DNA of 64,000 nucleotides. Origin: JANYHF01 sp031393505 (GTDB taxonomy: Bacteria; Pseudomonadota; Alphaproteobacteria; Rhizobiales; Hyphomicrobiaceae). The stretch lies in the NCBI GenBank assembly GCA_031393505.1, contig JANMVX010000242.1:44059-108058 (forward strand), read 5' to 3'. Positions 27,067 to 35,549 of the stretch are shown here, piece by piece. A program made the position numbers and the translations under genes. A model generated the notes under the pieces. It was not told the DNA's origin and did not search any database. It saw nothing but the letters and a program-made list of their open reading frames with translations. Each line of letters starts with the position of its first letter. The first letter of the stretch is position 1.

Positions 27067-27155
27067 TCCGACCTCCCTTGCTTGCAGGACGCCGTTTGCC
27101 CGGCGTTCGTCTTCGTTGGTGCTGATCTAGCCACGTTATCATCTTAAGTCAATCC

Positions 27156-27171
27156 ATTTTCTGCAGAAGAT
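27156..27171. promoter_or_regulatory. candidate ROK-regulator operator (palindrome)
   Basis: ATTTTCTGCAGAAGAT is a 16-bp palindrome with one mismatched pair and a perfect TTCTGCAGAA core. It lies in the only divergent promoter region of cluster I, between the isomerase (start 27066) and the ROK gene (27208). Assignment to the ROK protein is inference. Confidence 0.4.
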
Positions 27172-27207
27172 TTGCAATTGTCGTCTGAAGCGGCTACTCT
27201 TCAGCCT

Positions 27208-28677
27208 ATGGCCTTGAAACTTCATCCGAACTTTGCGAAGAACCGCCGTGCGGACGCAGGGGGGCGGATGAACGCGAACGGTCATGCGGACGGCGACGGC
27301 GGGTTCCTGGAGGCTACGGGCCAGAACGACGAGCGCGTCGATGCCGAGCAGCAAAGCCTCGCCGCCATCCTCAATCTGATCCGCCGCGATGAGGCTTCGA
27401 CCAGGCTCGAGGTGGAGCGCATTTCCGGCCTCGGCCGCGCTATTGTGGCCGACCGGGTCGCGACCCTCGCCGATCTCGGCCTTGCCGACGAAAGCGAACT
27501 TGGGACCGCGATGGGCGGCCGGGCCCCGCGATCCATCCGGTTCGCGGCCAAGGCCGGCCTCTTGCTCACCGCCCATGTGGACCAGACCAAGATCGCAGTC
27601 GGCATCTCCACTTTGAACGGCAACCTCACCTTCGAACATCATGAGCCGATGGACGCCATCGCCGACCAGCAGGCCGTGCTGACGCGGGTCACGACACTGT
27701 TCGATTGGGCGCTGGAACAGCATCAGCCCGGCCGCGACGTGTGGGGTATCGGGCTCTCCGTCGAGGGCCCGGTGGAACAGCGGCCCGGCCAGCCCTTCTC
27801 CTCGCCGGTCCTGCATTTCCTGCCCACCTGGGACGATGCCCATTTCATCGAATCCCTCGTCGCCAAATACCAAGTCCCAGTCTGGGTCAGCAACGCGACG
27901 CAAATGACGACGCTTGGCGAGCTGCGGGCCGGCAGCGGCAAGGACGTGCGCGACATGCTGTTCGTCGATCTCGGCAAGGAGATCACAGCGGGCATCGTCT
28001 GCGACGGCCGCGTCTACCGCGGCGCTCAGGGCGGCGCCGGGCTGATCGGCCACATCGCCACCACCGAGGACAGCGCGGTGGTCTGCAAATGCGGCAATGT
28101 CGGCTGCCTCGAAGCCCTGGCGGGCGCCGACGCCATCGCGCGCGCCGCGACGCAAGGCTCGCGCGACGGCAAGAGCCCAGAGCTGGCTTCTATTCTCGCC
28201 GAAAACGGCGACCTGTCGCCGACCGACGTGGCCACCGCTGCCATTCTCGGCGATCCGTTCGCGGCCGAGCTGCTGGCCAGGAGCGGCCGCCTCATCGGCA
28301 CCACCATCGCGGCGCTCAGCAACGCCTTCAATCCGTCCCTGATCGTGCTGGGCGGCCCCTGGGCCCAACACAGCGACATCCTGCTCGCCGCCATCCGCGA
28401 GGCGGTCTACCGGCGCTCGCACCCCCTGGTGTCGCGCGATCTGAAGATCGTCCGCTCACAGATGAGCGGCACAGCAACGCTCTCGGGCCTGGCCCTGTCG
28501 ATCCTCGACGAGATTTTCGCGCCCTATCCGCTGGCGCGCTGGGTTAAGCACGGATCGCCTTTGAAGCATCCCGTCTCGGTCGCCGCCATCGCCGCCGCCA
28601 AGCGCGACCTCGTGGCCCGCGCGGCGCCCCGTTTGCCGCCGGGTGGCCCTATCTTGAAGCGGAAGCAGAGCGCATGA
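27208..28677 (+). CDS. ROK-family transcriptional regulator
   Basis: The protein has 489 residues if ATG 27208 is used. A TTG at 27172 or an ATG at 27268 with a G-rich upstream site are alternatives, since no clear ribosome site precedes 27208. An N-terminal winged helix (QQSLAAILNLIRR, then LEVERISGLGRAIVADRVATL) is followed by the ROK fold. The zinc motif CKCGNVGCLE is complete and the DLGKEITAGIV and GGAGLIGHI segments mark the sugar-binding site. It is divergent from the cluster I operon and should repress or activate it in response to a sugar. Its 3' neighbour (28706) is a binding protein without a leader, probably co-transcribed. Confidence 0.88.
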   Translation: MALKLHPNFAKNRRADAGGRMNANGHADGDGGFLEATGQNDERVDAEQQSLAAILNLIRRDEASTRLEVERISGLGRAIVADRVATLADLGLADESELGTAMGGRAPRSIRFAAKAGLLLTAHVDQTKIAVGISTLNGNLTFEHHEPMDAIADQQAVLTRVTTLFDWALEQHQPGRDVWGIGLSVEGPVEQRPGQPFSSPVLHFLPTWDDAHFIESLVAKYQVPVWVSNATQMTTLGELRAGSGKDVRDMLFVDLGKEITAGIVCDGRVYRGAQGGAGLIGHIATTEDSAVVCKCGNVGCLEALAGADAIARAATQGSRDGKSPELASILAENGDLSPTDVATAAILGDPFAAELLARSGRLIGTTIAALSNAFNPSLIVLGGPWAQHSDILLAAIREAVYRRSHPLVSRDLKIVRSQMSGTATLSGLALSILDEIFAPYPLARWVKHGSPLKHPVSVAAIAAAKRDLVARAAPRLPPGGPILKRKQSA

Positions 28678-28705
28678 TGGCGGTGGCGCCAACTCAGGAG
28701 GGGTC

Positions 28706-29716
28706 GTGAGCATCACAGGTCTTGGACCGCACGGCGAGAAGGCCGCCTCGCCGCTCGCCCTCAAACTGACCGACGCCGACAGCGCCGAGGCGGTTGCCCG
28801 CCGCTTCACCGTTGCCGTCGTCCTGCATACGACGCGCAGCGATTGGGCGCGCCAGCAGCTCGCGGGCATTTCAGGCGTGCTCGGACAACACCAGGCCGCC
28901 ATCGTGGACGTGGTCGACTGCGGTTTTGAGCCAACAGCGCAAATCGAGGCGTTCGCGCGCCTAACTGCGGCCAAGGCCGACGCGATCATCAGCATACCCC
29001 TCGGCAACGAGGCGGTGGCCGACGCCCACCGTCTGGTGCATGCGGCCGGCAAACGCCTGGTCCTGCTCGACAACGCCCCAACCGGCCTGGCGCCCGGCCG
29101 GGACTATGTGTGCGTCGTTTCGGCCGACAATTTCGGCCTCGGCGCGATCGCGGCGCAGTTGCTCGCCGCCCATGTTGGCCCAGATACGAGCACCAACCAG
29201 ACCGTCGGCATGCTGACCTATGGCATGGATTTCTTCGCCACCAACGAGCGCGAGATCGCGTTCCGCAAATGGCTGGCCAAGCATCGGCCGGACGTGAAGA
29301 CCGTGCAGGCCAAGTTCCCGTCGCTCGCTCAGGTTCAGGACAGTGTGGCCAAGCTCCTCAGCGGCCCAGCGCCACTGGCGGGCCTTTTCGCGGTCTGGGA
29401 CGAGCCCGCCATCATCGCCGTCAAGGCGATCGAGGCGGCCGGTCTGTCAGTGCCCGTCACGACCATCGACCTCGGCAACGCCGTCGCCACCAACATGGCG
29501 CGGGGCGGTCTGATCAAGGCCATCGGCGCGCAAAAACCCTACGACCAGGGCAAGGCCGCCGCGAGCGCAACGCTGCTGTCCCTGCTCGGCCGCAGCTTGC
29601 CGTCCTGGATCGCGCTGCCAGGCCTCGCCGTCACCCGCGACAACGTGGTGGAAGCGTACCAGAGCGTCTGGCACGCGCCAGCGCCGGCCGACTTGCTGTC
29701 GGCGCGCCGGATTTGA
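28706..29716 (+). CDS. leaderless periplasmic-binding-fold protein (putative cytosolic sugar sensor)
   Basis: The protein has 336 residues. It starts at GTG 28706, with AGGAGG a few bases upstream, so the short N-terminus is well supported and contains no signal peptide. It is a paralogue of the exported binding protein at 25098. Shared landmarks are ADNFGLGAIAAQLLA, then FFATNEREIAFRKWL and FAVWDEPAIIAVKAIEAAG and DLGNAVATNMARGGLIKAIG. It follows the ROK gene by 28 nt on the same strand. A cytosolic ligand sensor working with the ROK protein, or a decayed transporter component, are both possible. Function is not established. Confidence 0.75.
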   Translation: MSITGLGPHGEKAASPLALKLTDADSAEAVARRFTVAVVLHTTRSDWARQQLAGISGVLGQHQAAIVDVVDCGFEPTAQIEAFARLTAAKADAIISIPLGNEAVADAHRLVHAAGKRLVLLDNAPTGLAPGRDYVCVVSADNFGLGAIAAQLLAAHVGPDTSTNQTVGMLTYGMDFFATNEREIAFRKWLAKHRPDVKTVQAKFPSLAQVQDSVAKLLSGPAPLAGLFAVWDEPAIIAVKAIEAAGLSVPVTTIDLGNAVATNMARGGLIKAIGAQKPYDQGKAAASATLLSLLGRSLPSWIALPGLAVTRDNVVEAYQSVWHAPAPADLLSARRI

Positions 29717-29947
29717 CGGTGCCCGGACTTGTGCCATCGATCCACATCGCCAACTGGCGGCTTACCCGTAGCTAGGGGCATCGCGTCGACATTCCCTCTG
29801 CGTTCTGCTGGCGGTCGCTATCGGGCGAACTCGAGGATCGCAGCCGACGCCGATGATCGTCCTGCACGACCCGCAGCGGAAACCCCAGGCCAGAGTCAGG
29901 CAAGTACACGCGCGATGCAATGCACTTGTTACGTGACGTATCGCGAC

Positions 29948-31147
29948 CTAGACGCTCTTCGACACCCGCGTGGTGACCGTGAATTTTTTAGCGAGATCGG
30001 CGGCCAGCTCCATGCCCAGTCCCGGTCCCTTCGGGACGGTGATGAAGCCATCCCGAACCTCCGGCAGCGCTGTGACTAGATCGCGATACCAGGTCTTGTA
30101 ATAGGCGCGTACGCTCTCCTGGATCAGGGCGTTCGGCGCGTTCAAAGAGAGGTGCGTCGAGGCGCAGAGCACGACAGGGCCGGTGCAATCATGGGGAGCC
30201 ACAGGCAGATGCCAAGCCTCGGCCATGGTCGCGATCTTCTTGGCCTCCGAGACGCCGCCGCACCATGATAAATCAAGCATGATGACGCCGGCAGCGCCGG
30301 TTTCCAGCAGATCGCGGAAGCCCCAGCGGGTGGCCAGCGTTTCCGAAGCGCAGATGGGGGCCGGCGAAGCCTCGGCATAGCGCTTCAGGCTGGCCAGGCT
30401 GTCCATCTTGATCGGGTCTTCGTGCCAATACGTGGTGTACGGCGCGAGAGCCTTGGCAATTCTGATGGCCGGCATCAGCTGCCACATCGAATGGAACTCG
30501 ACCATGATGTCGATCTTGTCGCCGAGCCGTTTGCGAATCTTTTCAAACGGCATCAGCGCGGCGGACAGGTCTGCAGCGGAGATGTCGATGCCATCGGACT
30601 TTTCCGCCGCCAAATCAAACGGCCAGATCTTCATCGCCGTGATGCCTTCAGCCAAAAGCTCTTCCGCCAGATCATCGGCGCGGTGCAGGAAGCCGTTCAG
30701 GTCGTCGAGTTCGCCGCCTAATTCAGTCAAGCCATAGTTGGCGCTATGCTGGCCCTTGTTGCCGCGCATATAGGTCGTGCCCGCGCAGGTGTTGTAGGTG
30801 CGGATCCTGTCACGGGAGAACCCGCCCAACAGCTGGGCCAACGGTTGTCCGGTGAGTTTGCCGAATATGTCCCAGAGGGCAATGTCGACGGCGGTATTGC
30901 CGCGCATCTCTATGCCGGTTGAGCGAAAGCCGAGATAGCCAGCAAGATCCTTGGAGATTTTATCGATCTGTAGGGGGTCGCGGCCGATCAAGCGCGGCGC
31001 CAGCACCTCATGCACATAGGCCTCGACCGACTGCGGCATCAGAAACGTCTCGCCGAGGCCCGTAAGGCCCTCCGACGTGTGCACCTTCAGCCACAGCAGG
31101 TTGGCGTGCTCGGCAACCCGGATCGTTTCGAGCGCCGTGATCCGCAT
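29948..31147 (-). CDS. enolase-superfamily (mandelate racemase/muconate lactonizing) enzyme
   Basis: The protein has 399 residues from ATG 31147 with GAGGTGG upstream (GTG and ATG further out are rejected). The N-terminal capping domain is followed by the barrel with the Mg-binding residues spaced as in the family: IMVEFHSMW (Glu), HEDPI (Glu) and ASETLATRWGF (Glu), with the catalytic His in APHDCTGP. This His/Asp-like arrangement points to a sugar-acid dehydratase or racemase rather than a muconate cycloisomerase. Substrate unknown. The start is 7 nt from the stop of the truncated FCD regulator upstream, a relic of an operon. Confidence 0.85.
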   Translation of the reverse strand: MRITALETIRVAEHANLLWLKVHTSEGLTGLGETFLMPQSVEAYVHEVLAPRLIGRDPLQIDKISKDLAGYLGFRSTGIEMRGNTAVDIALWDIFGKLTGQPLAQLLGGFSRDRIRTYNTCAGTTYMRGNKGQHSANYGLTELGGELDDLNGFLHRADDLAEELLAEGITAMKIWPFDLAAEKSDGIDISAADLSAALMPFEKIRKRLGDKIDIMVEFHSMWQLMPAIRIAKALAPYTTYWHEDPIKMDSLASLKRYAEASPAPICASETLATRWGFRDLLETGAAGVIMLDLSWCGGVSEAKKIATMAEAWHLPVAPHDCTGPVVLCASTHLSLNAPNALIQESVRAYYKTWYRDLVTALPEVRDGFITVPKGPGLGMELAADLAKKFTVTTRVSKSV

Positions 31148-31154
31148 GGCCACC

Positions 31155-31448
31155 TCAAACCACGCCGGCTGCCAGAAGCGCATGTACGGACAAGTCGAAG
31201 TGCTCGGCCATGCAGGCTTCGGCCGTCTTCACATCCTGCGTCGTGATCGCCGCCGCAATCCGCTCGTGGCAATTGATCGAGTCGAGCCGGTTCTGATCGG
31301 TCGGACGGCTTGCCCAACCCATGCCCCAGGTCTGATGCGTCACAATGCGAAACGACGAAACGATCAGGGCAAAGAGCGGATTGCGCGAGGCCCGCGAGAT
31401 CGCCTCGTGGAAAGCGATGTCGTGCTCCATGATCACGTCGGCACGGTT
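31155..31448 (-). pseudogene. truncated GntR/FadR-type regulator (FCD domain only)
   Basis: The frame matches the C-terminal half of the intact regulator at 31647-32459: MEHDIAFHEAISRASRNPLF against MEHDIAFHQAISRASRNPLF, then QTWGMGWASRPTDQNR and ending AEHFDLSVHALLAAGVV. The DNA-binding HTH part is missing and the reading frame upstream of about 31448 is unrelated. It is oriented toward the enolase-superfamily gene and opposite to the intact copy, so an old inverted duplication lost its 5' half. No in-frame start with a ribosome site is visible. Confidence 0.75.
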
Positions 31449-31578
31449 CTGGGCCTTCAATGAATTTACCGAACTTTCTGCACGCGACCTTGTCCGAGCG
31501 CAATGACGGTTCAGCTGCCGCAAGCGTGCCGACCCTTGAGTTTGGGGATCGAGCCCGCCCACGCGGAATTCACGGTAC

Positions 31579-31589
31579 CTATATGATAG
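31579..31589. promoter_or_regulatory. CTAT-N3-ATAG palindrome (candidate FCD-regulator operator 1)
   Basis: The site reads CCTATATGATAGG with flanks. It lies between the divergent regulator remnant and the intact regulator. An identical half-site pair occurs at 31704-31714. Assignment to the FCD-GntR protein is inference. Confidence 0.4.
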
Positions 31590-31646
31590 GCTCTTCGGAA
31601 CTACGAAAATTCAAATTCTGCCAGGCCACAATGCGGGCTAATCGGT

Positions 31647-32459
31647 GTGAATCTCGCCCTTGACACGCCCGGCCCCTCTGTGGTCTCTCATCAAAATCGC
31701 AACCTATCAGATAGCTGCGCTTTGGTCTCCTCCCGCTCCCGATCAATCCCGACCCAGCCTGACGCCGAGCTTGATGGCGGGCTGGTGGACGGCGTCATGC
31801 GAGCGGTGAACGACCACATCCGCGGGCACAGCTTGAAGCCTGGCGCGCCGATCCCGGCCGAAGCCGCGTTCTCGACGGAGCTGGGGGTATCCCGAGCCGT
31901 CGTCCGCGAAGCCTTCAGGTCACTGACAACTCTTGGCGTCATCGAAGTCACCAACGGGCGGCGCGCGCGGGTAGGCGGGATCGACAAGTCAGTGCTCGGG
32001 CGGGTCATTGACCATGCCGTTCACACCGACCAGGTATCGATCCAGCAGATCTATGACGTCCGCCGCACGATAGAGATGCGCACCGTGGCGCTCGCGGCTC
32101 TGCGGCGAAAGCCCGCCGAGGCGGACGACATCGCCGGTCACGCCGCAGACATGCGCGCAAATTTCGCGACGCCGCGCCTCGTTATGGAGCACGATATCGC
32201 CTTTCACCAAGCAATTTCGCGTGCCTCCCGCAACCCGTTGTTCGCTCTCTTGGTGTCATCGTTCGGCATTGTCACCCAGCAGACGTGGGGCATCGGCTGG
32301 GCGAGCCGGCCGTCCGACCAGGACCGGATGGCGTCCGTCGGGTGTCACGAAAGGATTGCAACCGCTATTCGGGATCAGGATGTCAAAGCGGCGGAGTCAG
32401 GTATGGCGGAGCACTTCGATTTGTCCGTACGCACCTTGCTTGCAGCCGGCGTGATATGA
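31647..32459 (+). CDS. GntR-family transcriptional regulator, FCD (FadR-like) subfamily
   Basis: An N-terminal winged helix (LVDGVMRAVNDHIRGHSLKPG, then STELGVSRAVVREAFRSL) precedes an all-helical FCD ligand domain with the metal-site His in MEHDIAFHQAISRASR and CHERIATAI. The 270-residue length from GTG 31647 is longer than usual. The first 40 residues look non-conserved, and a CTAT-N3-ATAG palindrome falls inside this stretch, so a later start (TTG 31722 or near 31797) is likely. It lies directly upstream of the cluster II importer and is divergent from the enolase-superfamily gene; it probably controls both. Confidence 0.85.
   Translation: MNLALDTPGPSVVSHQNRNLSDSCALVSSRSRSIPTQPDAELDGGLVDGVMRAVNDHIRGHSLKPGAPIPAEAAFSTELGVSRAVVREAFRSLTTLGVIEVTNGRRARVGGIDKSVLGRVIDHAVHTDQVSIQQIYDVRRTIEMRTVALAALRRKPAEADDIAGHAADMRANFATPRLVMEHDIAFHQAISRASRNPLFALLVSSFGIVTQQTWGIGWASRPSDQDRMASVGCHERIATAIRDQDVKAAESGMAEHFDLSVRTLLAAGVI
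31704..31714. promoter_or_regulatory. CTAT-N3-ATAG palindrome (candidate operator 2)
   Basis: CTATCAGATAG lies 125 bp from the first copy at 31579 with the same half-sites. It falls within the N-terminal stretch of the longest regulator frame, which supports a downstream translation start. Confidence 0.4.
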
Positions 32460-32575
32460 AACCGTACAATTGGTTTAAGCTGTCAGGAATTCCCTTCGTT
32501 TCAACCTTTGCAAGCCTTGCGGCGTAGTTTGCAGAGGGTGCCTTCAAACCGTCCGCGCAATCAGGAGGAGACACT

Positions 32576-33565
32576 ATGAGATTATTCAAGACTTTTGCTG
32601 CGGGCATGGCTGTAGCCGGTTCGCTGATGCTACCCATCTCAGCGCCGGCCATCGCCGCTGACGCCGATCACAAGGCCGATTGGTCCAAGATCAACATCCT
32701 GTTCATTCCGTGGTCGCAATCCTCGAATGCCTTCTTCGAGGCGGTGGTGGCCGGCGCCAAGGATGCCGCCGCCCAGCAGGGCGTCAATATCGACGTCCAG
32801 TTCGGCGAAGAAGACGCCACTAAGCAGAAGACCATCTTCGAGACCGGCATCGCCAACAAGGTGTCCGGCATCGCCATCAACATCGCCGATGACAATGCCT
32901 ATGTCGAAACGGCGTGCAAGGCCATGGCGGCCGGCATCCCGATCGTCACATTCAACATCGACGACAGCCGTCACGGCGCTCCGGGCTCGACCTGCCGCAT
33001 GGCGTTCATGGGCCAGAACTTCGTGGCCGCCGGCTATGTGCTGGGCAAGCGCATGATCGCCGAGCACAAACTCAAGAAGGGCGACAAGGTTTTCACCCCT
33101 GTCGAGGCTCCGACGGCAACCTATGCCGTGCAGCGCCATGAAGGTGTGCAGAAGGCTCTGACTGAAATCGGCGCCACCAGCGAAGTTCTGGGCACCGGCA
33201 ACGACCACGCCAAGGCGCTCGACCTGATGACGCAGTATCTGATCGGCCATCCCGATACGGCCGCGGTCATTGGCCTGGGCCAGACGCCCACCAGTCAGGC
33301 TGTGCAGTCCATCAAGGACGCCAAGTTGAAAATCCCAGCTGGCGGCTTTGACATCTCGCAAGAGATTCTTGCGCAAGTCAAAACCGGCGAGCTGACGGCG
33401 GCTGTCGATCAGCAGCCCTACTCGCAAGGCTTCTATGCCGTCACACAGATCGCCCTCAATCTGAAATACGGTCTGTATCCGTCCGAGATGGATACGGGCG
33501 GCGCCGGTCTGGTTGACAAGACCAACTATCAGGCCGCCGTCAAGTGGGCCGGTCCGGTTCGCTGA
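32576..33565 (+). CDS. ribose-type ABC transporter substrate-binding protein
   Basis: The protein has 329 residues from ATG 32576 with a strong AGGAGGAG site. A signal peptide of about 28 residues (MRLFKTFAAGMAVAGSLMLP) precedes the type I binding fold: ILFIPWSQSSNAFFEAVVAG at about 43-62, then GEEDATKQKTIFETG and AGIPIVTFNIDDSRHG and VIGLGQTPTSQ. It starts cluster II transport and is unrelated at close range to the cluster I binding protein. The ligand is unknown. The permease follows 98 nt downstream. Confidence 0.9.
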   Translation: MRLFKTFAAGMAVAGSLMLPISAPAIAADADHKADWSKINILFIPWSQSSNAFFEAVVAGAKDAAAQQGVNIDVQFGEEDATKQKTIFETGIANKVSGIAINIADDNAYVETACKAMAAGIPIVTFNIDDSRHGAPGSTCRMAFMGQNFVAAGYVLGKRMIAEHKLKKGDKVFTPVEAPTATYAVQRHEGVQKALTEIGATSEVLGTGNDHAKALDLMTQYLIGHPDTAAVIGLGQTPTSQAVQSIKDAKLKIPAGGFDISQEILAQVKTGELTAAVDQQPYSQGFYAVTQIALNLKYGLYPSEMDTGGAGLVDKTNYQAAVKWAGPVR

Positions 33566-33663
33566 GCTGAACCTGGTGTAAAACGCTGTTGGTGGGCCGT
33601 TGAGACGGCTCACCATTTGGCTGTCTGACCTCGGACGATCATCCCGTCCAGCCGGAGCTGCCC

Positions 33664-34728
33664 ATGGCCGCCAGCCAATCCAACCACATTCGCGACGCGG
33701 TCGCCGCGCGCGGCCGCAGGTCACTTGCCAGCAAGTTTGCCGACTGGGTCCGCACGCGACCGGAAGGCGGCATCGCCGTCATGTTCGTCATTGCGCAGAC
33801 GATTTGCGTGGGCGCCGCGCTGATGTGGCCCGAATCGTTCCGCTATCTGTCCGAAGCCAACGCGGCCGTAACCTTGAAGGCCATCGCCCCCTTGGGCGTC
33901 ATGGCCCTCGGCGTCGGCATTCTGATGATCGCCGGTGAGTACGATCTGTCGGTGGGCGCGCTTTATTCCTTCCTGTCAATTGTCTGCGCCCACTGGAGCA
34001 ACTATCTGGGCGGAGACATCGGCGAGGACGGCGGCATCTGGTGGGCACCGTTTGCCGGGCTCGCCCTCGTGCTCATCCTCGGCGCTCTCATTGGCAGCTT
34101 TCACGCCATGATAACGCTGCGGTTCGCCATCCCCTCCTTCATCGCCACACTCGGTGGTATGCTGCTTTGGAAAAGCGCCACGCTCTTCTATCACGGCGCG
34201 GTTGCGCTTCGCTTCAAGCCATCCGAACCCTTCAAGACGGTTTTCGGCGGCGACATCGGCTTTCTGCACTCTTCGATCATCTGGTTTCTCGTGATGTCCG
34301 TGGTGTTCTACTTTCTCTTGCAGCACCACAAACTCGGCAATCATTTCTACGCGGTCGGCGGCAATCGCAATGCGGCGGTCGCTATCGGTATCAATCCGAA
34401 CCGTACCAAGACGATTGCCTTCGCCATCGCCGGCGCCATGGCGGCGTTCTCTGGCGTGCTGGCCGCGACCCGCGTCGGCTCCATCCAGCCGGGCGGCGGC
34501 CTCGGCATGGAGCTGCAGTCGATCGCAGCCTGCGTCATCGGCGGCGCGGCTTTGAACGGCGGGCGCGGCTCGATTCTTGGCATCGTGCTGGGAACGTCGC
34601 TGGTTTATACGATCCAGGACGTGCTGTTGCTCATACGCGCGCCGGCCTACTACTTCGATGGTTTTGTCGGCGTGCTGATCGTTATCGCGGTGGTTCTGAA
34701 CACCACAATCCGCAAGACCAGGGGATAG
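33664..34728 (+). CDS. ribose-type ABC transporter permease
   Basis: The protein has 354 residues with about 9-10 membrane segments and the BPD_transp_2 landmarks GEYDLSVGALYSF, then FAIPSFIATLGGMLLW and GGNRNAAVAIGINPNRTK (coupling loop) and GGAALNGGRGSILG. It has an N-terminal cytosolic extension of about 35 residues. It lies between the binding protein (32576) and the ATPase (34739, 10 nt after the stop), so the three form one importer. Confidence 0.9.
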   Translation: MAASQSNHIRDAVAARGRRSLASKFADWVRTRPEGGIAVMFVIAQTICVGAALMWPESFRYLSEANAAVTLKAIAPLGVMALGVGILMIAGEYDLSVGALYSFLSIVCAHWSNYLGGDIGEDGGIWWAPFAGLALVLILGALIGSFHAMITLRFAIPSFIATLGGMLLWKSATLFYHGAVALRFKPSEPFKTVFGGDIGFLHSSIIWFLVMSVVFYFLLQHHKLGNHFYAVGGNRNAAVAIGINPNRTKTIAFAIAGAMAAFSGVLAATRVGSIQPGGGLGMELQSIAACVIGGAALNGGRGSILGIVLGTSLVYTIQDVLLLIRAPAYYFDGFVGVLIVIAVVLNTTIRKTRG

Positions 34729-34738
34729 GGCAATTGTT

Positions 34739-35530
34739 ATGGCGGACACCCTAACCTCGCCAAAGGCCACGGCCGCGATGGACGGCCCGCCGCCAGGCCT
34801 GACGCCACTGTTCGAGGCGCGCGAAGTGACGAAACGCTATGGCGCGTTCGTCGCTTTGGACAAGATGAACTTCTATATCGGCCCGAACGAGGTGGTCGGG
34901 TTGCTCGGCGACAACGGCGCGGGCAAATCCACGCTAGTCAAGATGATCTCGGGCATCAACCCGCCGACCTCCGGCCAGCTTTACGCCGGCGGCAAGCCCG
35001 TAACCTTCAATTCGCGAGCCGACAGCGAAGCGGCCGGCATCGAGACAATCTACCAGGACATCGCGCTGGTCGACCAATTGTCGATCACACGCAACATCTT
35101 TATGGGCCGCGAGATCACCAACCGCTTCGGCTTCATGGAGCATAAGAAGATGCAGGAGGTCGCCATCGACATCCTCGGCAGCGCCGTGCAGATTTCCGGC
35201 ATCGACGATCCCGGCAAGGAAGTCGGTTTTCTGTCAGGCGGCCAGAAACAAGCGGTGGCGATAGCGCGCGCCGTGCATTTCAAGCGCAACATCCTGCTGC
35301 TCGACGAGCCGACGTCGGCCCTTTCCGTGCGCGAGACCGAGCACCTGCTCGCCTATGTCCGCGACCTCAAGAAGGACGGTACGTCAAGCGTTCTGGTCAC
35401 GCACAATCTGTACCATGCCTTTATGGTCTGCGACCGCTTCGTGGTCATGAGCCACGGCGCCAAGGTGTTCGAAGCGGCCAAGACGGACACCACCATCGAA
35501 GAGGTCACGGACCACGTCATCCGCACCTGA
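34739..35530 (+). CDS. ribose-type ABC transporter ATP-binding protein (single NBD)
   Basis: The 263-residue protein has one ABC domain with Walker A GDNGAGKST, Q-loop TIYQDIALVDQ, signature FLSGGQKQAVAIARA and Walker B ILLLDEPTSALS, followed by the switch His in VTHNL. Unlike RbsA it has only one domain, so the complex probably uses a homodimer, as in FrcA-type importers. A Pro-rich head of about 25 residues precedes the domain. The desaturase-like gene follows 19 nt downstream. Confidence 0.9.
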   Translation: MADTLTSPKATAAMDGPPPGLTPLFEAREVTKRYGAFVALDKMNFYIGPNEVVGLLGDNGAGKSTLVKMISGINPPTSGQLYAGGKPVTFNSRADSEAAGIETIYQDIALVDQLSITRNIFMGREITNRFGFMEHKKMQEVAIDILGSAVQISGIDDPGKEVGFLSGGQKQAVAIARAVHFKRNILLLDEPTSALSVRETEHLLAYVRDLKKDGTSSVLVTHNLYHAFMVCDRFVVMSHGAKVFEAAKTDTTIEEVTDHVIRT

Positions 35531-35549
35531 GCCAAGAGGACACGCCAAC

